32,449 bases of DNA from Hyphomicrobiales bacterium (GCA_003963125.1 RXJK01000013.1:2461-34909); one strand, 5' to 3'; counted from the stretch's first letter, positions 7,959 through 14,713 are shown. A program made the numbers and translations. Notes: generated by a model from the sequence alone, not told the origin.

Positions 7959-8930
7959 ATGTCGGATCCCTTCGAGAGCTACAGCGACCTCGACGACCTC
8001 GCAGAGCAGCTCGCCTCTGACGACGCCGGCGAGCGCCGCGTTGCGGTCATGGAGCTTGCCGACCTCGGCGATCCGCAGGCGATCCCGTTGCTGGCGCGGG
8101 CCATGGCAGACAAGGACGCGGGCGTACGCCTGCAAGTCGCGCGCGCGCTGGAGTCCTATGATGGCCCGGCGGCCGCTGCCGTTCTGGTCACCGCCCTGAC
8201 CGACCCCGACAAGGAGGTCGCCAGCGCCGCCTCCGAAAGCGCCGCCGAATTGAAGGACCCGGCCTCCGCCGACCCTCTTTTCCCCCTCGTCGAGCACACA
8301 AGCCCCTTCGTCCGCGCCTCGGCGCTGCGGGCGCTCAAGGAACTGCGCCGCAAGGAATCCCTCAAACCCGCCCTGCAGGCCCTGCGCGATAGCGACCCGC
8401 AAGTCCGCGTGCAGGCCGTCGGCGTCGTCGGCTTCCTGAAGCTCGAGGAAGCGGTGCCGGCCCTGAAGAGCGCGGCGGCCGACCCCGACCCGCTGGTCCG
8501 ACGGGCCGCCATCAGCGCCCTCACCTTTTCCCATACCCAGACGGCTACGGAAACGATCGCCAAGGGCCTTGCCGACAGCGACTGGATGGTGCGCGAGATC
8601 GCCGCCGAAACGCTGGGATCTGCCCACGGAGAAGGCGCCGCCGCCCAGCTTCTAGCCACCCTCTCCGATCCCTTCTGGCAGGTGCGCCTCAAGACCATCC
8701 GCAGCCTCGGCAAGCTCAAGCACAAGCCGGCGATCAAGGGCATCTCGGAAGCCCTTGGGCACGCCCAGGCCAACCTGCGCAAGGAAGCGGCCGCCGCGCT
8801 GGGCGAAATCGGCGATCCGAGCGCGAAGCCGGCCCTTGAAGCGGTCGCCGACGATCCCGATCCCGATGTCCGCAAGAACATCCGCTGGGCGCTGCAGCAG
8901 ATCGCAATTAAGGCCGCAGCGAGCGCCTGA
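7959..8930 (+). CDS. HEAT-repeat (PBS-lyase-like) protein
   Basis: A 323-residue soluble protein made almost wholly of about ten helical repeats of roughly 31 residues, each with the pattern D-x-x-V-R-x-x-A-x-x-A-L-x-x-L. Examples are DAGVRLQVARALESY, SPFVRASALRALKEL, DPQVRVQAVGVVGFL, DPLVRRAAISALTF, DPFWQVRLKTIRSLGKL, AQANLRKEAAAALGEIGD and DPDVRKNIRWALQQI. This is the HEAT/EZ-repeat family, used as protein-binding scaffolds and in phycobilin lyases; no enzyme motif is visible. I chose the ATG at 7959 because it begins a plausible product 11 bases after the ferredoxin stop; the frame upstream of it is the ferredoxin gene read in another phase. A scaffold, chaperone or maturation factor for the flavoprotein-ferredoxin pair is a reasonable inference. 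Two sigma-54 promoters begin 12 bp after its stop. Confidence 0.9.
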   Translation: MSDPFESYSDLDDLAEQLASDDAGERRVAVMELADLGDPQAIPLLARAMADKDAGVRLQVARALESYDGPAAAAVLVTALTDPDKEVASAASESAAELKDPASADPLFPLVEHTSPFVRASALRALKELRRKESLKPALQALRDSDPQVRVQAVGVVGFLKLEEAVPALKSAAADPDPLVRRAAISALTFSHTQTATETIAKGLADSDWMVREIAAETLGSAHGEGAAAQLLATLSDPFWQVRLKTIRSLGKLKHKPAIKGISEALGHAQANLRKEAAAALGEIGDPSAKPALEAVADDPDPDVRKNIRWALQQIAIKAAASA

Positions 8931-8942
8931 AATTCCGCCGTG

Positions 8943-8960
8943 TTGGCACGACGATTGCGC
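8943..8960 (+). promoter_or_regulatory. Sigma-54 (RpoN) promoter, upstream copy of a tandem pair
   Basis: TTGGCACGACGATTGCGC matches the -24/-12 consensus TGGCAC-N5-TTGC exactly: TGGCAC at 8944-8949, five bases, TTGC at 8955-8958. The GG and GC dinucleotides are 10 bases apart, as sigma-54 requires. Transcription would start near 8970 and read into the GntR gene at 9014. Confidence 0.85.
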
Positions 8961-8978
8961 TTGGCACGCCGATTGCGA
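8961..8978 (+). promoter_or_regulatory. Sigma-54 (RpoN) promoter, downstream copy of a tandem pair
   Basis: TTGGCACGCCGATTGCGA is a direct repeat of the preceding 18 bases with one internal change (A to C) and a changed last base. It also matches TGGCAC-N5-TTGC exactly (8962-8967 and 8973-8976). Predicted start is near 8988, giving a leader of about 26 bases to the GntR start codon. Confidence 0.87.
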
Positions 8979-9013
8979 ATGCCGATCCCGGAAGGGCTTG
9001 GACCCCCGGCGCT

Positions 9014-9778
9014 ATGACCAAAACGCTCGCACCGCCCGGCAAACGCACCCGCGCCCCCAAGGCGGCACGGTCGCCGAAATACGCGATCATCGGCGACTGG
9101 CTGGGCAAGCGCATCGCAGCCGGTGACTTCAGCGCCGGCGAGCAGCTGCCCAGCGAGCACGACATCATGCAGCGCTTCGACGTCAGCCGCGTCACCGCGC
9201 GGCAGGCGCTCGAGACGCTGAAAGCGTGCGGCCAGATCGAGAGCCGTCACGGCAAGGGCTACTTCGTCCGCCGCCCGCAAGCCGTGGCCCGACTGGAGCG
9301 CCTGCAGAGCTTCGGCGAGATGATGGCGCCGCTCGGCATCGCCACGCGCTCGAACGTGATTGAGCTGATGGAAGTGCCGGCAACCCGAGAGGTTGCAGAC
9401 GCGCTCCGCGTGGCACTCCGCACCCCTGTCACCCGCATCGTGCGCCAGCGCATTGCCGGTGAGGCGGCCCTCTCGCTGGACATCAGCTTCTTCCCGCTCG
9501 ATGTCGGCCGCAAACTGGCACTGCTCGACTTGCAGCGGGAGGATGTGTTCCTGCTCCTCGAACGCAAGCTCGATGTCGAGCTCGGTTACGCGGATCTGAC
9601 CATCGACGTCGTGGAGATCGATCCCCGCCACGCCCGCTTCGTCGGTGCGAAACCGGGCGAGAACGTGCTGCGCATCCAGCGGCTCACCATCGACAACAAC
9701 GGGCGGCCGATCGATTACGAGCGCCTTTATGCCCGTTTTGACGCGATGAAATTCAAGGTGCGTGTGCCGCGCGGCTGA
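9014..9778 (+). CDS. GntR-family (HutC/UTRA) transcriptional regulator
   Basis: A 254-residue one-component regulator. The N-terminal winged helix-turn-helix (about residues 20-92) has the family hallmarks IAAGDFSAGEQLPSEHDIMQRFDVSRVTARQALETL and a wing ending HGKGYFVRRP. The C-terminal UTRA ligand-binding domain (about 110-250) shows the HutC-type pattern, including VTRIVRQRIAG, LDISFFPLDVG, and ENVLRIQRLTIDNNGRPIDYERLYAR at its end. HutC-type proteins are usually repressors released by a small effector related to the local pathway. It lies between the HEAT gene and the ABC operon and is preceded by two tandem sigma-54 promoters, which is unusual for a GntR gene. A perfect inverted repeat 108 bp after its stop may be its operator. 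Confidence 0.93.
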   Translation: MTKTLAPPGKRTRAPKAARSPKYAIIGDWLGKRIAAGDFSAGEQLPSEHDIMQRFDVSRVTARQALETLKACGQIESRHGKGYFVRRPQAVARLERLQSFGEMMAPLGIATRSNVIELMEVPATREVADALRVALRTPVTRIVRQRIAGEAALSLDISFFPLDVGRKLALLDLQREDVFLLLERKLDVELGYADLTIDVVEIDPRHARFVGAKPGENVLRIQRLTIDNNGRPIDYERLYARFDAMKFKVRVPRG

Positions 9779-9885
9779 GCGTACGGGCGCTCATATGCTT
9801 ATCAGATTTTCGTCTTGGACGCCTTCGCGGCGCCGGGGCTTCATGCATCGACCGGCCGGCCCGGGAAACGTGGCGGATGCCCAGT

Positions 9886-9912
9886 CCGCAACTTGTATTA
9901 GACAAGTTGCGG
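9886..9912. promoter_or_regulatory. Perfect inverted repeat, candidate activator or GntR operator site
   Basis: Two 11-bp arms, CCGCAACTTGT and ACAAGTTGCGG, are exact reverse complements separated by ATTAG. The site is centred about 170 bp upstream of the -24 element of the sigma-54 promoter at 10067, the usual distance for an enhancer-binding protein. The inner CTTGTATTAGACAAG also resembles HutC-subfamily operators, so the adjacent GntR protein is an equally good candidate. Which protein binds cannot be read from the sequence. Confidence 0.75.
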
Positions 9913-10066
9913 CGGCGACCGTGGCGATGCTGCTCAATCGCAAGTCATTGCGCCCGCGCAACTTGCATCAAATCGCCAGTGTCGTCTTTGACGACCTGCG
10001 GATTGCCTCCGAAACCTGGAAGGATTCCAGGCTTTTGGGCTGACGGCGCCATCGCGGCACGCACTC

Positions 10067-10083
10067 CTGGCACGGCTGTTGCG
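10067..10083 (+). promoter_or_regulatory. Sigma-54 (RpoN) promoter of the binding-protein operon
   Basis: CTGGCACGGCTGTTGCG matches TGGCAC-N5-TTGC exactly (TGGCAC 10068-10073, TTGC 10079-10082) with the correct 10-base spacing of GG and GC. Transcription should start near 10094, leaving a leader of about 30 bases before the ATG at 10124, with GGAG 8 bases upstream of that ATG. Confidence 0.88.
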
Positions 10084-10123
10084 CTGTTACAGCGCGGAAA
10101 AGATGCAAGAGCCGGAGCCAGAT

Positions 10124-11545
10124 ATGCGACTCGTCACCAGGCATTTCCTTCCCGCAGCCCTCGCCGCGCTGCTGCTCACCTCCGCTCCGAGCCAAGCTCA
10201 GACCATCACCGTCGGCATCGGCACCCAGGACACGACGACCAACACGGTTAACGTCGGCGCCGTCATTCGCGAACTCAAGCTTCTCGACAAGCATCTGCCG
10301 AAGACCGGCAAGTACGAGAAGGTGACCTACCAGCTCGACTGGCAGAACTTCACCTCCGGACCGCCCGTCACCAACGGCATGATGGCCAACAAGCTGCACT
10401 TCGGCGCGATGGGCGACTATCCGCTGGTCGTCAACGGCTTCACCTTCCAGTCGAACCCCGAGAGCAAGAGCCAGCTCATCGCGGTCGCCGCCTACAACAT
10501 CTTCGGATCCGGCAACGGGCTCGTGGTGCACAAGGACAGCCCGTACTTCACGCTCGACGATCTTAAGGGCAAGCTCGTCAGCGTACCCTTCGGCTCTGCC
10601 GCGCACGGTATGGTGTTGAAGGCCTTCCAGGATCGCGGCTGGGCACCCGACACGATCAAGCTCGTCAGCCAGACGCCGGAAGTCGGCTCGACGAGCCTGC
10701 AGGAGAAGAAGATCGACGGCCACGCCGACTTCGTGCCCTTCGCCGAACTGCTTCCGCACCGCGGCTTCGCCCGCAAGATCTTCGACGGCGTCGAGACCAA
10801 TGCGCCCACCTGGCACGGCGTCGTGGTCCGTACCGACTTCGCCGAGAAGTACCCGGAAGTCGTCGTCGGCTACTTGAAGGCCTCGATCGAGGCGACCGAG
10901 TGGATCAAGAAGAACCCGAAGCTCGCCGCCGAGAAGATCGCCGAGTGGACCGGCATCGACAAGGTCGTCGTCTACATCTTCCTGGGCCCGTCCGGCATCA
11001 TGACGATGGATCCGACCATCAAGCCACAGCTCGTGGCCGACGCCGCCGAAGACGCGAAGGTGCTGCAGAACCTCGGCCGCATGAAGGAATTCGACGTCAA
11101 GGCCTGGGTCAACGACAGCTATATCCGCAAGGCCTATGCGGAACTCGGCCTCGATTACGAGAAGGCCGTGAAGAGCCTCGAAAACTACGAGGTCTCCGGC
11201 ACCGATCCCTTCTGCAACAAACCCATCACCGAATCGCGCAAGGCCGGCCAGCTGTGGACCGAGGAAGACGGCATCACGCCCCACGCCAGCACGGTCTGCA
11301 CGCTCGGCGCCCTGAACGCCGCGACCAAGGCCGGCAAGAAGGTCACCAAGGCCTTCGTGTTCGACAGCGTGCGGCAGATCCAGCTCTTCGCCGACCAGGC
11401 CTACTTCGTGCTCGCCAAGGATGCCTCGGGTCCGCAGGTGACGCCCTTCATGCTGAAGACGGAAGCCGATGCCGCGGCCGCCAAGGTGAACGGCAAGGTC
11501 GGCGATCTCGCCGCCGCCGCACAGTTCGTGTCCTCGGGGTCCTGA
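10124..11545 (+). CDS. ABC transporter substrate-binding protein (SsuA/TauA/NMT1 type) with C-terminal NosL-like domain
   Basis: A 473-residue secreted protein. A signal peptide (about 1-26, cleavage after SQA) is followed by an NMT1/SsuA-like periplasmic binding domain (about 27-340) with typical segments NGMMANKLHFGAMGDYPLV, LKGKLVSVPFGSAAHG and TDFAEKYPEVVVGYLKA. That is the family length for sulfonate, taurine or nitrate binding proteins. An extra domain of about 110 residues follows (361-470). Its pattern FCNKPITE ... LWTEEDG ... VCTLGAL ... QAYFVLAKDASG ... PFMLKTEADAAA resembles NosL copper chaperones, with C364 and C392 as possible metal ligands. The usual Met after the first Cys appears to be replaced by Lys. 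The start ATG at 10124 has GGAG 8 bases upstream; the longer frame from 10079 begins with TTG and includes the promoter. It is the first gene of a four-gene operon. The ligand is not predictable, and the NosL assignment is from eye alignment only. Confidence 0.88.
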   Translation: MRLVTRHFLPAALAALLLTSAPSQAQTITVGIGTQDTTTNTVNVGAVIRELKLLDKHLPKTGKYEKVTYQLDWQNFTSGPPVTNGMMANKLHFGAMGDYPLVVNGFTFQSNPESKSQLIAVAAYNIFGSGNGLVVHKDSPYFTLDDLKGKLVSVPFGSAAHGMVLKAFQDRGWAPDTIKLVSQTPEVGSTSLQEKKIDGHADFVPFAELLPHRGFARKIFDGVETNAPTWHGVVVRTDFAEKYPEVVVGYLKASIEATEWIKKNPKLAAEKIAEWTGIDKVVVYIFLGPSGIMTMDPTIKPQLVADAAEDAKVLQNLGRMKEFDVKAWVNDSYIRKAYAELGLDYEKAVKSLENYEVSGTDPFCNKPITESRKAGQLWTEEDGITPHASTVCTLGALNAATKAGKKVTKAFVFDSVRQIQLFADQAYFVLAKDASGPQVTPFMLKTEADAAAAKVNGKVGDLAAAAQFVSSGS

Positions 11546-11548
11546 CGC

Positions 11549-12451
11549 ATGAGTGTCGCCGAACGCGCCGTCGACGACGTGCCGAACCCGGTCCCTTCGG
11601 ACGCAGCCGACACTCTTGTCGACAAGCAACTGTCCGAACCGGCGCTGGTTCGGTCGCCGCAAGCCCGCAAGCCCTGGCTCAAGCGCAAGCTGCCGCAGCT
11701 GCGGGCGTTCGTCTTCGCCATCATCTCGCTCGTGCTGTTCGTCGCGCTCTGGCACGTGCTGACGGAGAACCGCGTCAGCTTCCACGTCCGCTTCATCAAC
11801 GTGCCTTCGCCCAAGCAGGTGCTCGAGAAGGCTGAAGCGGCCTTCAAGTCCGCGATGTTCTTCGAGCACGCCCGCATCAGCTGCCGCCGCATCGGCTTCG
11901 GCTTCGTGATTGCCGCTCTGATTGCCATCCCGCTCGGCCTGGTGATGGGCCGCTACAAGATGATCCGCGAGTTCGTCACGCCCGTGGTGGAAGTGATCCG
12001 ACCGATCCCCGCCATCGCCTGGGTGCCGATGTCCATCATGCTCTGGCCCTCGAACGAGGAGAGCATCGTGTTCATCACCTTCCTGGGTTCCTTCTTCCCG
12101 ATTCTGCTGAACACGATCGCCGGCATGGGCGCTGTCGATCCCGTGCTCGTGCGGGCCGCGCAGAGCCTCGGCGCCAGCGAGCGCCAGATCTTCCGCAAGG
12201 TCTACTTCCCCGCCTGCCTGCCCTCGATCTTCACCGGGCTTGCCGTCGGCATGGGCGTCGCCTGGGTCTCGCTGATCGCCGCCGAGATGATCTCGGGCCA
12301 GTTCGGCATCGGCTACTTCACCTGGGAGGCCTATTCCCTCGTGCAGTACGCCGACATCGCCCTCGGCATGATCACCATCGGCGTGCTGGGCCTGCTGTCG
12401 AGCCTGCTCATCCGCCTGTTCGGCAACCTGCTGATGCCCTGGAAGAGCTGA
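11549..12451 (+). CDS. ABC transporter permease (SsuC/TauC type)
   Basis: A 300-residue inner-membrane permease of the BPD_transp_1 family. A polar N-terminal tail of about 50 residues is followed by a first membrane helix (about 51-70) and five more in the core. The EAA loop that contacts the ATPase is AAQSLGASERQIFRKVYFPACLPSIFTGL, typical of sulfonate/taurine/nitrate importers. GIGYFTWEAYSLVQYADIALGMITIGVLGL near the end is also characteristic of that subgroup. The start ATG lies 3 bases after the binding-protein stop and the ATPase gene follows after 12 bases, so all are one transcript. It probably forms a homodimer with two copies of the ATPase encoded next. Confidence 0.94.
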   Translation: MSVAERAVDDVPNPVPSDAADTLVDKQLSEPALVRSPQARKPWLKRKLPQLRAFVFAIISLVLFVALWHVLTENRVSFHVRFINVPSPKQVLEKAEAAFKSAMFFEHARISCRRIGFGFVIAALIAIPLGLVMGRYKMIREFVTPVVEVIRPIPAIAWVPMSIMLWPSNEESIVFITFLGSFFPILLNTIAGMGAVDPVLVRAAQSLGASERQIFRKVYFPACLPSIFTGLAVGMGVAWVSLIAAEMISGQFGIGYFTWEAYSLVQYADIALGMITIGVLGLLSSLLIRLFGNLLMPWKS

Positions 12452-12463
12452 AGGACCGCGCCG

Positions 12464-13312
12464 ATGCTCAACCTCGTTTCTCCCCGCGCCAAGATCGAGC
12501 CGCCGGCGCGCACCTATCGCAACGACCGCGGCCGCATTGAGATCGACAACGTCGGCATCGTCTTCGACGGAGACCGCGGCGTGCACACGGCCGTCGAGAA
12601 CACCTCCATCACCATCGAGCCTGGCCAGTTCGTCTGCATCCTGGGCCCCTCGGGGTGCGGTAAGTCCACGCTTCTCAACGCGGTGGCGGGCTATGTGCCG
12701 CCGACCACGGGACAGATCCGCGTCGATGGCGAGCCGGTGAAAGCGCCGGGGCCGGACCGCGGCATGGTGTTCCAGCAGTACTCGCTGTTTCCGTGGATGA
12801 CGGTGCGCGAAAACGTTGCCTTCGGCCCGCGCATCAGCGGCCGCGGCGAGCCGACGCCCGAAGCCATCGCCGACACCTTCATCGAGATGGTCGGGCTGAC
12901 GCGCTTCGCCAAGCGCTATCCACGCGAACTGTCCGGCGGCATGCAGCAGCGCGTCGGCATTGCGCGCGCGCTCGCCAACTATCCCCGCGTGCTGCTGATG
13001 GACGAGCCGTTCGGCGCGCTCGACAGCCAGACGCGCGCCATGATGTCCGAAAACCTCCTCAAGATCTGGGCCGAGTTCGGCATCACCGTCCTGTTCGTCA
13101 CGCACGACATCGACGAGGCCGTGTTCCTGGGCGACCGCGTGCTCGTCATGAGCGCGAGCCCCGGCCGCATCATCGCCGACATCAAGATCGACCTGCCGCG
13201 TCCGCGCGACGGCGACCTCACCGTCGACGAGGGCTTCATCCGCTACAAGCGCCTCTTCCACGCGCAGATCCGGCAGGAAAGCCTCAAGGCGTTCGAGCAG
13301 CAGAACAGGTAG
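12464..13312 (+). CDS. ABC transporter ATP-binding protein (SsuB/TauB type)
   Basis: A 282-residue cytoplasmic ATPase. Walker A GPSGCGKST is at 61-69; then come the Q-loop VFQQYSLFPWMTV, the signature LSGGMQQR, Walker B VLLMDEPFGALD and the H-loop VTHDIDEA. All catalytic motifs are intact. The FPWMTV segment and the ending with SPGRIIADIKIDLPRPRD are standard for the nitrate/sulfonate/taurine importer subfamily. It is positioned between the permease and the Crp-family regulator with gaps of 12 and 9 bases, so it powers the same importer. The open frame begins at ATG 12464, about 25 residues ahead of the conserved domain. Confidence 0.95.
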   Translation: MLNLVSPRAKIEPPARTYRNDRGRIEIDNVGIVFDGDRGVHTAVENTSITIEPGQFVCILGPSGCGKSTLLNAVAGYVPPTTGQIRVDGEPVKAPGPDRGMVFQQYSLFPWMTVRENVAFGPRISGRGEPTPEAIADTFIEMVGLTRFAKRYPRELSGGMQQRVGIARALANYPRVLLMDEPFGALDSQTRAMMSENLLKIWAEFGITVLFVTHDIDEAVFLGDRVLVMSASPGRIIADIKIDLPRPRDGDLTVDEGFIRYKRLFHAQIRQESLKAFEQQNR

Positions 13313-13321
13313 GGACCAGCC

Positions 13322-14083
13322 ATGCACGGTGTCATTGGACGGCAGACTGCGCGCATCGCACGCCCCGTGGCGCCCGCGGACGAGACGCCGTCCGCGTTCT
13401 ACCTCACGGAGATGATCGCGGACCTGAAGCGCGGCGTGAGCTTGCTCGAGCGCCTGTCGCTGGAGGAGGTGCGCACCGTTCGCCGCGCCTCCACCGTGGT
13501 GCAGGCCGACGCGGGCGACACCATCTTCCACCAGGGCGATCCTCACAACGGCATCTATCTCATCGAGAAGGGCCGCGTGCGCACGTTCTACGCGGGCCCC
13601 TCGGGCAAGGAAATCACGCTGGCCTATTGGACCCCCGGCCACTTCGTCGGCGGGCCGGAAGTGTTCGGCGGCGGCACGCACATCTGGTCCGGCGTCGCGG
13701 TCGAGAAGACGCGGCTCGCCTACCTGCCGGGCGCCACCATCCGCGGCCTCGTCCGCAGCATGCCGACGTTCGCCGAATGCATCATCGAGGGGCTCGTCGA
13801 GAAGGGGAAGTGCTACTCGGCGCTCGTGCAGATGCTCGGCACGCGCTCGGTGACGGAGCGGCTCGCCCACGTTCTGCTCATCCTCGCCGAGATCGATCGC
13901 AAGCCCGGCGACCAGCTCGTGGTGTCGCGGCGCATCACGCACGACCAGCTCGCCAGCATGGTGGGCTCGACCCGCCAGTGGGTGACGATGACGCTCGCCC
14001 GCTTCCAAAAGGCCGGCCACATCGAAATCGACCGCAACGTTCTCATCGTGCGCGACCCCGCATCCTTGCGCGCTGCCCTCTAA
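13322..14083 (+). CDS. Crp/Fnr-family transcriptional regulator
   Basis: A 253-residue regulator. The central cyclic-nucleotide-binding-type beta barrel (about residues 55-150) includes GDTIFHQGDPHNGIYLIEKGRVRTFYAG. The dimerisation helix is around EKGKCYSALVQMLGTRSVTERLAHVLLIL. The C-terminal winged helix (about 195-245) has ITHDQLASMVGSTRQWVTMTLARFQKAGHIEI. The N-terminal cysteine cluster of FNR is missing; only two scattered Cys are present, so an iron-sulfur oxygen sensor is unlikely. The barrel motif GEITLAYWTPGHFVGG-like region suggests a small-molecule or redox effector, which I cannot specify. It starts 9 bases after the ATPase gene and so is the last gene of the transporter operon. 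It may regulate the operon itself, or act as a local sensor of the transported compound. Confidence 0.92.
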   Translation: MHGVIGRQTARIARPVAPADETPSAFYLTEMIADLKRGVSLLERLSLEEVRTVRRASTVVQADAGDTIFHQGDPHNGIYLIEKGRVRTFYAGPSGKEITLAYWTPGHFVGGPEVFGGGTHIWSGVAVEKTRLAYLPGATIRGLVRSMPTFAECIIEGLVEKGKCYSALVQMLGTRSVTERLAHVLLILAEIDRKPGDQLVVSRRITHDQLASMVGSTRQWVTMTLARFQKAGHIEIDRNVLIVRDPASLRAAL

Positions 14084-14105
14084 CGGGCGGCCTCCAAAAC
14101 GCCGA

Positions 14106-14146
14106 GCGGCTGACCCAGGAGGCGGGGGACGACCTGGGCCAGCCGC
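14106..14146. other. Inverted repeat after the Crp-family gene
   Basis: Arms GCGGCTGACCCAGG (14106-14119) and CCTGGGCCAGCCGC (14133-14146) pair over 14 bp with one mismatch around a 13-base loop, starting 22 bp after the operon's last stop codon. It lacks a T-run, so it may be a transcript-stabilising or rho-assisted 3' structure rather than a classical intrinsic terminator. Confidence 0.6.
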
Positions 14147-14314
14147 GACAAGGCGGGGTTATTCGGTACGCAAAACTCTGACGCAGCACCTCCCGCCCGG
14201 TACGCCACTCACCACTTCGGACTTGGTGATTGGAAAATGCGCGGGGCTGCGTACGGTTTCACGCGTGCGTTTGCGACTGTGGATAAGTCGATCGCGCGGC
14301 GTCCGGCGCACCGC
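14147..14314. other. Non-coding spacer
   Basis: No convincing gene on either strand. It contains an isolated perfect DnaA-box sequence, TGTGGATAA, at 14278-14286; a single copy does not suggest an origin. Confidence 0.5.
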
Positions 14315-14344
14315 AAAGAAAAAGGCCCTGCGCGAGGCAGGGCC
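14315..14344 (-). terminator. Intrinsic terminator of the small lipoprotein gene
   Basis: Read on the minus strand, GGCCCTGC and GCAGGGCC form a perfect 8-bp stem around a 5-base loop and are followed by TTTTTCTTT. It lies 36 bp beyond the stop codon of the gene at 14381-14509. Confidence 0.9.
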
Positions 14345-14380
14345 AGAAGACGCGACTGCGATTGTTAGGAGCCGATGCGC

Positions 14381-14509
14381 TTAGCGCGCGGACTGCTCGA
14401 CCTTGACGTCGCCGGCGCCGAGCTTGAGGGGCTCGTAACGCTCCTCACGACGGCAGGCCACGAACGCAACGGCAGCAGCCACGACGGCGATCACTGCGAT
14501 CTTGGACAT
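14381..14509 (-). CDS. Small lipoprotein-like protein, 42 residues
   Basis: A short but well-supported gene. The ATG at 14509 has AGGAGA 7 bases upstream, the frame is 42 codons plus TAA, and a textbook intrinsic terminator follows. The product starts MSKIAVIAVVAAAVAFVAC, a short basic end and a hydrophobic stretch ending in Cys19 in an FVAC context, which is close to a lipobox. The rest is a charged tail (RREERYEPLKLGAGDVKVEQ). It may be a lipoprotein or a single-pass inner-membrane peptide. I do not recognise a characterised homologue, although similar tiny proteins seem to occur in related bacteria. It stands alone between two unrelated operons, so context gives no function. Confidence 0.78.
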   Translation of the reverse strand: MSKIAVIAVVAAAVAFVACRREERYEPLKLGAGDVKVEQSAR

Positions 14510-14713
14510 GGGTGTTCTCCTGTGCTTGACCGGATCACCTTAGTCCTCGCCGCGCGCGCTGGATACGGCACTGCGGCCGAATTCGGGCGAGTGGTGCCGA
14601 CAGGCCACGATCTCCTTTGTCGTCAATGGTTTATGGCGCAGGCCAAGCTCTCGAAAGCTCGACTTTCTGTCATATTTGGCCGTAAAAACTTGAGCTCTGC
14701 TTGAGGCAAAGTC

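Larger units (their letters stand above)
9779..10123. other. Long regulatory intergenic region upstream of the ABC operon
   Basis: This 345-bp gap has no convincing gene. Besides the perfect palindrome at 9886-9912 and the sigma-54 promoter at 10067-10083, annotated separately, it holds a further CGCAACTTG half-site at 9957-9965 and an inverse CGCAAGT at 9939-9945. It also holds a GTCGTC-TTT-GACGAC hairpin at 9981-9995 and a CCTGGAA-GGA-TTCCAGG inverted repeat at 10015-10031. The last lies between the palindrome and the promoter and is followed by CTTTT; it could be a regulator site or a weak terminator. Confidence 0.7.

Noticed and set aside
10015..10031. CCTGGAA-GGA-TTCCAGG hairpin as terminator of the GntR gene
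   Set aside because: It is about 240 bp beyond the GntR stop and has only a short T-run, so a terminator call is too weak. It is kept as a possible regulator site in the intergenic entry.
9968..14020. A 1350-codon open frame on the minus strand opposite the ABC operon
   Set aside because: It is antisense to four genes with clear families. The protein is low-complexity, rich in Asp, Gly, Val, Arg and His, as expected of a GC-rich shadow frame.
14278..14286. Perfect DnaA box (TGTGGATAA)
   Set aside because: There is only one copy, with no AT-rich unwinding region and no dnaA or other origin-linked gene nearby; a 9-base match is expected by chance.
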